Assembly: GCA_003290165.1 (NCBI GenBank)
Contig: QNQO01001834.1
Span: 120,776-184,775, forward strand
From: Berberis thunbergii
Lineage: Eukaryota; Streptophyta; Magnoliopsida; Ranunculales; Berberidaceae
DNA length: 64,000 nt
Direction of reading: 5' to 3'
Each line of letters begins with the position of its first letter. Positions within the stretch are counted from its first letter, which is position 1. This document shows, piece after piece, positions 47,801 through 59,800 of this stretch. Both the position numbers and the translations under genes were made by a program. The notes beneath the pieces are model-generated. The model made no database searches. It saw only the letters and a list, made by a program, of their open reading frames with translations, and was not told where the DNA came from.

Positions 47801-50800
47801 GTTTGTGGTTGCATATAGAGTCATATAAGTTCATAATCACAAGTGCTATGTGTTGAGGGAAGTGGGAGTCTGTTGGCCCTGCGAATCAGGTATTCCCTAG
47901 GATTGATAATGCATATGACAATGACAGATTTTCTGAATCTGATCTTAATGGAAGAGTCACACAGCTGGTAGAATGTCCATGTTTCACTTACTCTATGTTA
48001 TATTTCATGGAATCCTACTAGCATCAGATACATGGTCTTCAACTTAGCAGCTCATTGATCTCTTTAATTTATAGATACATCGTCTGATTGGACGACTTTA
48101 AGATTTTCCCTATTATATTATCTTTTGAAAGTTATGTATGTAGAACCTATTACTTTTTGGTTTTGCTTCAAGCGAACCATTGATGGCTAGTTTGGGTCCG
48201 GCCAGAAAAGATTGACCGTCTTTTATCTTTTCCACTGATCAATCGGTTTCTATACTTTTCTTTAATGTACCTCTTCAATGAGTCTTCGTCGAGAATTAGC
48301 AAGTTGTGAATCTTTTTTTTGTGATTGAATTTTAGATTCTTAACATTTAGGTTTATTAATTTTTGAGTTGGGAATTCTGCACAATGTTTTATCTTTTATG
48401 ATTTTTTTTCTATTTAAATTACTTGTCCATCAGATTGTTTCAATTACAAAATGAACTCTTTGTACCATAGTGAAGAAGAAATTCCATGATCGCGACCCTT
48501 ATTATAGAATGGGATTAAGGCTCCGCTTGGTACACTGTAAAATAATGCATTTTGCAAATGTACATAGAATTTAAATGCATCATCAACACCACCTACAATC
48601 ACTTGTCTAATTTGCATTGATTTTCTTTAGTTACTATCAAGCGCTCGTAAAGTAATACATTGCAATGTACGCAGAATTTACTCCCTACCATGGACCCAGT
48701 GGCATAGAGTCTAAGAAAACTGATGTTTTTGTGATTATTGTTGATCTAGTTATTTATTTATTGAAGTTTTGTGTGATGAAGCCCAAGTGCACTTCACCAC
48801 AAAAAAGGCTCATCTTATGCCATGGGCCCACAGGTGGGTCTTAAATAGTATATTAAAATGGGGTCTCCAAATAATCTGCTCCTATATGTGTGTAGGTTAT
48901 TTATGAAGCTATTAATCGGCGATTTAGTGTAAATCGGTAGTAGACCGATTCAAACTAGGTATATAGCGGTTGGGTTTAGTTGTCACTGAGAAATCAGTGA
49001 TAAACGGTGAGAAACCGGGATTGTTCTGTTGGGTGGTGATTGTCGTCCTGTTGGGTGGTGGTGGTCGCTGCTCTATAATGTTTGATGTTTTGGACATGAT
49101 TATATAATATGACTTTTGTTGCTCAATAATACTTGTCTTATTAATCTTGATTGTCAAAATATGTTATTTATTATAATTTACATTAGTTAGGGTATAAAAA
49201 TATATACTTTAAAAAGTAGACTGATTAAACCTGATTAATCCGCTTAATCTTGAATCGTCCTGAACCGCGAAGGGTCCGTTATCTGCATTTACTACATAGT
49301 TAACTTGACGACTATCAGACCTGAAATATAGATGAGTTGTGTGTCATTTGTTCATTGAGATTAACTATCTAGGATGTTCTTTTCAATGCTAATAGGCATT
49401 ATTATAATGCCACCATTTTTCACATCATAATCTTAGTCTAGACATGTGTGTAGGTGTGGGGGTGTGTTGAAACCTGGATTCTTGGCGTTGCTAGAAGATC
49501 CCTTTGATGCCAAACTGTTAGACATAATAGTTTTTGATGTATTACCGACATCAGATGGAAATGGAGAAGGCCGAGTATCTTTAGCAAAAGATATAAAGGA
49601 ACGTAACCCGTTACGTTATGCGTTTAAAGTAAGATTCCTATGATCTTTACTTGATTATTGTCTTTACTCTTTATTGCATGATGTGTAAGAATCCAGTTTT
49701 TAACTAACCATCTCACGATTTTGAAAGGTTTCATGTGGTAATCGGAGCATAAAGTTAAGAACCAGGACTAGCTCTAAAACTAGAGATTGGGTTGCTGCAA
49801 TCAATGATGCTGGGTTAAGACCTCCTGAGGGATGGTGCCATCCTCATCGATTTGGTTCTTTCGCTCCCCCAAGGGGTTTGACTGAGGATGGTTGTGAGGC
49901 TCAGTGGTTTGTAGATGGGAAAGCTGCATTTGGAGCGATTGCCTCAGCAATTGAGGGAGCAAAATCCGAGGTATGTTCTTTCCAGTGTTAATGCACATTC
50001 ATACTTATATATCCATTCATATGATAAATAAATAGAAAAAATGAATATCATCCATATTGGTTTTCTCAATTAGAAAAATACTGAAATAATGAAAGTTTCA
50101 TGGCAGATATTCATTACTGACTGGTGGCTCTGCCCAGAACTGTATTTACGACGTCCATTTGATGCTCACAGTTTGTCTCGTCTTGATGCTATATTGGAGG
50201 CAAAAGCCAAACAAGGTGTTCAGGTGCATAATTTGTTCTGTCCTTTTCTTTGTATCTTGTTGTTCTTGCTTATCATCTGTCACTGGCATTGTGGTCTAGG
50301 CATTTCATGGAATGGCCATGGATGATGAATTTCCTGAAGGGGTTTTCTAGTTGTTGCTTTATGAATCACGTGAAACGGATTTTCGAGTTGCACCTGCATT
50401 CAAATTCAGTAATTTGTCTTTAAAATTGAATATGGATTTTTGCAGTAATCAAAGTCTTAAGAGCATTGAAAAAGTTTGTTCAAATGCATAATGTATTTCA
50501 TGTTCGAGTAAAGCCGGTGTTGAATAACGCTTTTGTTCCTCCATATCAGTTGGCTTCAAACGACTTACACAACAAACAAACTCTTCTGGATGCTCAGTAA
50601 CAAAGAAGACTCTTCATGCAACTGATGTAACCTGCCAAATAGGAATAAACATTTCTTGCATCAATGTTTTCTTTAAGGCCGCGTTTTGACCAGGCCAAAT
50701 TTATCTTTTTAGCTTGATAGCCATTAACCCCAGGCTGGTTTGATGCCACTCAAATTCTGATACTCGAAGGCTTTGTCAATTTCATTAACAAAGTTAATGA

Positions 50801-53800
50801 AATCGTCAACTTCTATCGTTCGACCATACACCTGAATATCTATTTAATGTCCCCGTGTCCACGCACTCAAGATAGCGAAATAACATTCAAGAGTTCAACT
50901 CCTATAAATTTTCGCATCATAGTCACTGATGCATTCAAATCTCGTCCTCCTGGAAGGACCTGCAAAACATTTTGATGTATCATCAGTCACTGTACCCCTT
51001 TCTCTATCGGATAGAGTAACAAAATGATTAGAATTAGGAGGTGGTGGGTGTGGTTCTCTCGGCATGAGGGATTGACAACAACCACACGACCTGCCATCTG
51101 TGCTGCCGATGGTGATGCTGCTGGTTGGTTGGGTGGTGGAGGCAGTGGTGCCTTGTGGCAGTCTGTTAGTAAGTTGGGCTGACCCTGAGGTGGTTTCCCC
51201 TTCTCCTTGATCATCATTTCCATCATCTTTCTATTCTCCATCATCTTACTATTTTTGATCTTTTAACATGCGAAATTATTGAGTGTGGTGTGAAGAGGAA
51301 GCCAACCTTTCCCACTTTTGGTTCGTTGCCTTAACATTTCTTCTATTTTACTGTTGTTTCTATAATCTATCATCTTTACAACTTCCCCAAGAGCATTAGT
51401 GGCTTTGATACCAATTAATAGAATAACATTTCTTTTCTAGGTCAAACACACACCATACATTATATAACAAGACAAACATTCCAAGACAAAACGTACAAAG
51501 GTGAGTGAGCTGATCACAAAAATACAAACAAGAGAAAAACAAAACATAACAAAGGAACCAAGGCAGCTACACAACTAATAGATTGTCCAAAGTCCCAATT
51601 GAACATAAAACTATACAAGGCCACATTGTTGATGAATTTGTGAGCTAATCCCCATTGCCATATCAGCTCCTTAATGTCCAACTATGTAAAAATGACATGG
51701 ATACGGGTATTGGTATTTGATACGGATATGAGATGTTAGACGCGTAGCTAAAAAAACACAATATGGGATACACTAAGGACACTTATACATTTTAGTATCA
51801 TTTACTAAACTTATTCATTTACTTATAGGTCAATATTGTTGTATTGTATCACTAACTTGCCATAATATAAACTTTTCAAAGACGTGAAAAATTGATGATC
51901 TAACTTCTAAGCATTAAGGGGGTGTATTGTATCTGGATTTTGTGGACAATTTAATAAATTCTATGGATTCTGAAAATTCAAGTGTATTTAATTTGGATTT
52001 TAAAAAGTCCACAAATGTCTAGGGGGCATTCAATCAGGATTTTAAAAAGTCTTTCTGAAATCCACAAAGTCTAGGGGTATTCAATATGGATTTCAGAAAT
52101 CCACAAAAGTTTTAGGGTATTCAAAATATCATTCATATTTATGGATTTGAAAAATCATGGATTCTCATGGACTTTGTAGTGTTAGGTATAAATAACAAAG
52201 TTTAATAATTTGCCAACCTCCTATCAAAGATTTCAACGTGAAAAAAATCTTCCAAAATTCTTCGCATGTACAATCTTATTCTGCGGAACGATATGGACTG
52301 CATCAAACTGAACATTTACAACTCTCAAATAGAAATCTTTGTGTCTTGTTTTTCTTCTTATCTGATTTCGCGCCACTTTCACTCTTCCTTCCATCACTAC
52401 AACTGCTACTACTTCCATTACTATTGCTTCTAGTGTTGAAGCTTTTCTTTAAGTTCTTCCAATTCAATCTCTGGGGTTGTCACCAATCCCAGTCTGAACA
52501 AACCCCAGACACTAGATTTCCGGGTTCGGGTACTCTTCCCGGATTTTGACCCGGATTACCCATACCTGTGGTTTTGGACTTGGGTGGCTGTGGAAGTTGT
52601 TTCGAAGTTTGGGTTTGTAAGTGATGGTGGTGGCTGTGGTGGAAGAATGGTGGTGGCTTTGGCTTCTACTACTGCTGGTGGAAGAGGAAGAATGGTCCAT
52701 GGATTCGGATCTTGACACTTGTCGGGTCACGGGTAACCCATTTTCAGAACTGCAAGAGAAACGCAATGGTAGGAGCTGACCTTGGAAGAAGACACCATCA
52801 GCTGCACACATCTCTGATTCTGCTAAAACTGAGCCACTTCAATTGTCGCCACCCCCACCCCACGAGCCGAATTCGAATTCTTCTAGTTCTAAACATCAGG
52901 TTTCGACGTTCTCTTCATCCCCACCTTTGTTGTTTTCATTCGCTGGAAGATCACATAGTGACAATGCTTCATCATCTTCACACTGGGGTTCTTCCCATTT
53001 CTCTCCTGCCCCTTGTCATTTTTCAAACAGTTTAGTCAGAATTTCTTCAAACACTTTGGTTTACTTCTCCTCTTTATATAATAGCTCTGCACAGACAGAC
53101 AAACAAAAGATATATCAACAAAGACAGTTGCAATAAACAATTTGATATCAAAATAAACAAATGAAACAAATAAGAGGTTTCCATGCAGGTTAACCAAAAT
53201 GACCACGGAAAAACACATCCAAGTCGGGCGTTACCTGATACAATTGAGAGGTTTTGAATGCATGAAAGTTTTTGACAAACAAGCTTGTTGGTGCTTATAT
53301 TCTTTGATTTTTCTAGTGGAGAGTCGGTGGTGTTTGACATTTAAAGGAGAAGAAACCAAAAGCATATATGTTTTTGTGGTTTTAGAAAGTGAGAGGAGTG
53401 TTTGAATATAAATTGTTCACTCATTTGTTGTTATTGCACACTGTGGCTTGCTCATGGACAACTTGTGAGTTGATGAAATGTGGATATGTTTTTATGTTTT
53501 TGAGAGTGACAAAAAAAAAAGTTTTGAGAAATATCAAATATCTTTGGAATGACCAATCATTACATTACTGCATGCATGTTTATCTTTATGATTGTTATAA
53601 ATCTCATACATAATGGAAGAATTTTGAACATCAAAGAAAATTTACCACTTCATTTTTATCTTGCAAATAATTAGAATCTGTAAAAGTCGTTCATACAAAG
53701 TCCGTGGATTTTCATAAATCTCTATAAAGCCTTAGCAAAGTCTATGGATTTAAAGAAATCAGCAGAAGTTCGTGGACCAATTTAAAGAGTCTGTGGACAA

Positions 53801-56800
53801 TTTAAAGAGTCCGTGAACTTTTCAAATTATTTATCAATTCCATAAGAATCTATATACAATACACCGGCCCTGAGTGTCACATGGGAGTATTCGTAAGTGT
53901 TGACATAGTATCCGACACGATACATGTCAACACATTTTGGTTTTGGTTAGATATAGTGTGTCCAAAGCCATTCTTCTAGGTGTCACCTATGCCTTGAAAT
54001 ACTCCCGTTCTGTTTCCATTGACTCCGTGAAACGAAATGGATACCCCTAGTTTAGATTCATTTATTCATAGAGGTGAGATTGTCATGCTTTCATTCTAGC
54101 ACCCACTCATAGATAGATCCCTGAATGTGTTTTGTGACATTGAATTCATTGAGGAAAGCCCTCCTAAACATGTTGAGTAAAGGAGCATTTGATTACTACA
54201 TAAGACACAATGGTTGGGGATGGTCAATGCCTAGTTAATATAAAAATGAAAAACTAGTAAACTAGTAAAGGAGCATTCGGACATGATTGACTTGATGTGA
54301 AACATCTAGCTATTTGGAAAGCAAACCTTTTGTTGAAGGGAGATAGGCTTGTGCTTATTAGAAGTGATCTTTTGAACAGGCTTATTTATTATATGTCGTT
54401 CCACATTACTTGATTTTGTATCTAGAAAAATTGAGAACATGATAAAGAAATTTCTTGTGTTGTGGAGGTAAAGAAGATAAAGATTTTCATGTGGTAAGTT
54501 GGGATTTGGTTTGTTTACCGAAAGATGTTGGTGGGCTTTGGAATTCGACCTCTTCAACTGATGAATAAAGCATTGTTGAGTAATTGGTTGTGGAAATATG
54601 CTATGGAGAAGGAATGTTTGTGGAAAGAAGGTAATTAGAGCTAAATATAATCCTTTGGGGTCTAGCTGGATTTTGAGGCATCCTAACACGTGGAAGACTA
54701 TTTTCAGTTATAAGGACGATTGTCCAAGGAATAGAATTGTTTTGGGCAGAGGTGATAAGGTAAAGTTCTGGTTGGACATTTGGCATGGGGATGAGTTGTT
54801 CAAAATAGATTTCCTAGATTATATGCGCCATGCAATAGAAAACAACGGAAGTTATCAGAGTTTTGGTAGTCTCGTTAATTCAGGTTATGCCTTAGGATTT
54901 ACATCTTCGCAAATATGGGTCTTTCGTGGGGGAATTGAATGAGTTCGTAACATTGTCTTGGTTGTTGGAAAACATACATTTGGAGGATGAATACGATAAT
55001 GGGGTTTGGAAAGAGGATAAAGAGAGCGGTTTTTCAGTAACTACATGCTTCTCTAGGCTGGCTCAAAATCACAAAATCACATGTTAGATGGTAGGTATAA
55101 CTGTTTTCCGACGAAATTGGTTGTGAGAAAGGAGTTCCGTGGCCTAGATCATTTTTTTATATGGACAACTGTTATATGGGAAAAACTTCCAAGGTAGAGT
55201 TAGCTCAAAGGGGGATGAATTTGATGTTGGATGCAGTTTGTGTGAGTTGGTGCGAGAGGATTCAACTATCTATTACTTAATGTAATTGGGTAAACAATGT
55301 TGTGGATGCACTTTATTGATTGTTTGGGTGTGTATTGGATGATGCCAGATCTATGGATAGTATTGTAAGGGCGTGGAAGACTCCTAGTCATCTCATAACA
55401 AAAGGAAAAGTTGTAAGAAATTGGTTCATTTTGCTTTGTGTTGGATCGTATGGAAGGAACACAAAAGTTGCAGATATTGATGAGTGCAATGGAGGTCCTA
55501 ATCACGTAGTGGAGTTGGGTTATTCTTGAGTTTGGAGAGATATTTTATGATTCTTTTTAATGCCAATTGGAGAACTATGATATTGGGGCCTTAATGCTTT
55601 CAAGGTGCCTTGTTGGTATCCCAAAGCATTTTTGAATAAAACCTTTTAAAAAAAATAACTCTATCCAGAGAACAATGACAAAAAGTGGTGTGATTGGGTG
55701 AGGGAAGATGGAACTCTATAGCATCGCCATCTTCTTCTCAACTCAGACATGTAGTAACCATCTTCCTTTTCAACTCAGACTGTAGTACAACCGAGGCTAA
55801 CTCCAGAACTTGGGGGCCCCCTTGGAGTCGATTCGTGTTGTCCCTTGGCTTTCGACATGGGCAAGGAGCTACTGGACAATGTTGTTGGTAGGGATGTTGG
55901 AATGCAAAAATGATGGAGGTTCTGCACCCCGAGGGGGGGGGGGACGCGGGGGGTGTAGATGGTCTGATGTAATCTTGGCGCGTGGATGTTGAAAAGAAAG
56001 AGATTCGGAGATCTCGAGGGGGAATAGAAGAAATGGGAGAAATTTATAGTTACGATGCTTAAGCTTACTTCTCTTTCAAGATCACGCCACATTACCTTTG
56101 TTGCAAAACATGGTTGAAAAAACCTGGTTGCCTAGCATTTTCGAATAAAAAACTAGTCCTAGCTAAAATAGAAAACCTACAACTTCTATTGTAATTGAAA
56201 TACCTAAAACAACTAAATTTGCTAAATTGAGATCCTAATAAAACTAGAAAATCCTAAAAATAAGAAAACTCTACTATGTTCCTAGGTGGCAACCACTGCC
56301 TTGGGATTCATAGTAATTTGATCTTAAATTGCAATGGAGTATTACGTTTAAAAAAAGAAAAAGAAAAAGGAAAGAAGATTAAATGTGATTTGGCATAACA
56401 TCAATCTCTTGCAACAGTATTCTGCTTCTTAATTGGCGTACGTGTGAAAGTATTTCCCATTTACTGCTCCACTTATGATCTTTATATTTTTCCTTGAGAA
56501 TCACACCTTGACACACAAGGATTTTAACAACTGTAAAAATGGCATCCATAGCCACTTTTTATCTGCAACTTATCAAATTTTTATTTTTATTTTTAAATTT
56601 AGAAGTCTATATTCATGTGAATGTGGATATGTCTATGTTTATATGCATTTACTCTCTCGGTGCAGATTTACATTCTTATGTACAAGGAAGTTGCTATTGC
56701 TTTGAAAATCAATAGTGTGTACAGTAAGCGGAGACTTCTTAGCATTCATGAAAACGTGAGGGTGCTACGTTATCCTGACCACTTCTCAACTGGTGTTTAT

Positions 56801-59800
56801 CTATGGTACGCAAATCAGTTGTATAAATGCTTGAAGTTCCAGTATGGATTGACACTATGAATTGCATTGTCAATCTGATTAATCAGATTTCTCTACTAAC
56901 TTGCATGTTGCAGATGCTGATGATGGTTTCTCGTTCCATATAGGTCCCACCATGAAAAACTTGTTATTGTTGACAATTGCGTTTGCTTTATTGGTGGACT
57001 GGATCTATGCTTTGGCCGTTATGATACATTTGAGCATAAAGTAGGCGATTTCCCTCCTCTAACATGGCCAGGGAAGGATTATTATAACCCTAGGTAAGAT
57101 TCTTTATTTTGTTCTGGAAGATTCTATATTCACTTGCCTTCTCTATATATGGAGGCCGTAATCGCGCAAGTAAATATCTCCCTGTTACCTAGTTCATATA
57201 TAGGTGCCTGGATAATATAACTGTCTAGCCAATAAACCATGAAAGTCATTTCCCTGCAGGTTTTCTTTGTCTCAAAATTTGCATGAATGTAAAGAATTTT
57301 AATGCTTATTTGTCAGGGAATCTGAACCAAATTCTTGGGAAGATACAATGAAAGATGAATTGGACCGTTCAAAGTATCCTCGAATGCCATGGCATGATGT
57401 CCATTGTGCACTATGGGGACCGCCTTGCCGTGATATAGCTAGGCACTTTGTTCAGCGCTGGAACTTTGCCAAGGTTTATTATTTGTCATGTCTCGTATAT
57501 TTCCTAAGTTAATTGTATTGCAACTCTAAGCATCATTACACTTTCTTTCAGAGAAACAAAGCTCCAAATGAGCAAGCGATACCGCTACTTATGCCTCAAC
57601 AGCACATGGTTATTCCCCATTACCTGGGAAGAAGCAGTGAGATAGAATCTGAAAGCAAGAAGGTGGAAGACAATCACAAAGAAATCAAACGACACGATTC
57701 ATTTTCTTCTCGTTCATCAGTCCAAGACCTCCCATTGCTTTGCCTCAAGAGCCAGATGAACTAGATGCTCTCAGTGGGAACCATAACTTAAATGACCTGG
57801 ATATGAATCACAATCTTCTTGATCATCCAAGCAGGGTTAGTCGGTTCTCTTTCCGGAAGATCAAAATTGATAGTTCAGTTCCACATTTACAGATGAAAGG
57901 TTTCGTAGATGACCTTGATTCCATGGATCTTCAGAGAGAAATGTCATGGGATAAGGTTATGCATGGTTCGGATAATGAGTGGTGGGAAACCCAAGAACGG
58001 GGTGATCAGGTTGCATCTGTTGAAGAAGCTCGACAAGTTGGTCCCTGTACCCATGCCGCTGTCAGGTTGGTTACATCTTCTAATTCCTGCAGAACAAGTC
58101 TTATCATGTTTTCTATTGGTTCCTTTTTTGTCTGTGTTCTAGTCTCTAGATATTTGTTTATTCAAACAACTAAATTTATTGGGTGTTATACTTTTATGGG
58201 TTTTTCTCATAGCACTGCCCAATGGGAACTTTGTTTGCAGGTTTGGATGCATTTTATTTTCCTTAAATAGTTTATATACTTAGAGAAGGTAAAACTTTGG
58301 ACTATTGACCTGACTCCTGAGTAGTACGTCTCAAAGGAAATGCAAGTCTATGACAATCCTTGAAGTTCATCTAGGAAAAGATTGCTCATGCTATGTGCAT
58401 CCCATTAAATTAATCAGTGACCATTGCAGCGAAGATTTCAAACTAAGCTTGGTCTTCTAAAATTCTATTAAAAAGAAATCAGTTGGATTTCTTGAATGAC
58501 TTCTCTAATCTCTTAACTAGGAGTATTTGAAAAAAAATGACTTTAGGACATAGGAATGAGTGCATATTCAGCTTACTTATGTATGAATACTAGCAATTAC
58601 AATTAGCTTGAAAATATAATTTTTTGTTCCTTCCGAGATACATGAGATTGCCTTGCCTATTGGATGCTGCATCATCAGCTACAAATCACTAATGATATCT
58701 TATCTGCAGGTTGTCAGAAGTGTTGGTCAGTGGTCTGCTGGCACAAGTCTGACCGAAGAAAGTATTCACAGTGCCTACTGCACACTTATTGAGAAGGCAG
58801 AACATTTTATTTACATTGAGGTAACTGTTTTATGTGGACGCTTCATTCTAGTATCAATGAGTTGACAAGGAAGGTGTCAAGCCTTGACCTAACCCTTTTA
58901 TGTCGGGTATGCGGATTTGGGTCAAATTGCCACCCTTAGTTATGCAATGTTTTAGAGCAACAAATATGTTTCCAAAGCAAGTTATTAACTTTGAATTCCA
59001 TCAAGGTGTACTTACTGCTGATGCATAATTTTTGTTATTTGAATGTAAATAAATTTGGGACACATCATAATTTATGTTTAAAATCCATATTTAGTATATA
59101 ACTGCGATGCATATCACTAATAAGTTATATTCTTTTCCAGAACCAATTTTTCATATCGGGACTTTCCGGAGATGAAATAATTCGTAACCGTGTTTTGGAA
59201 GCATTGTTTAGGCGCATAATACGAGCTCACAAAGAGCAAAAGCCTTTCAGGGTTATCATTGTAATTCCACTTCTACCAGGCTTCCAGGTACAAACTCTTT
59301 GATATAGTCTTTCTATTTAGAAACACGGATATATATTTTTTTCTAGCTATATAATTGATTGAACGAGATCTATTCTGTAAAACTTCAAAGTCGAAGAATT
59401 CATGATGAAGTCACTTTTCCTTGATGACTCAATAGGGGGGTTTGGATGATGGTGGCGCGGCTTCAGTCAGAGCTATAATGCATTGGCAGTATCGAACCAT
59501 TTGCAGAGGACCAAATTCAATATTGCATAATCTTTATAACCTGGTTGGGCCTAGAGCAAATGATTACATTTCTTTCTATGGTCTTCGAAGTTATGGTCGT
59601 CTTTCTGATGGCGGCCTTGTGGCAACAAGTCAGGTGAAGTTTCTTGCATGAAAATATGCCACTCTTTATTGTTATTTCACTGATGGAACATGTTCAAGTC
59701 ATATGACTGACGAGCTTTTCCTCTTGATTTGTCATGTCTCACAGATCTATGTGCACAGCAAAGTGATGATCATTGATGATCGCATGGTCTTAGTTGGATC

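Noticed and set aside
57740..58270. Separate 176-codon gene
   Set aside because: It is the shifted frame of PLD zeta exon 12 running into intron 12, produced by the T-run break at 57739-57741.
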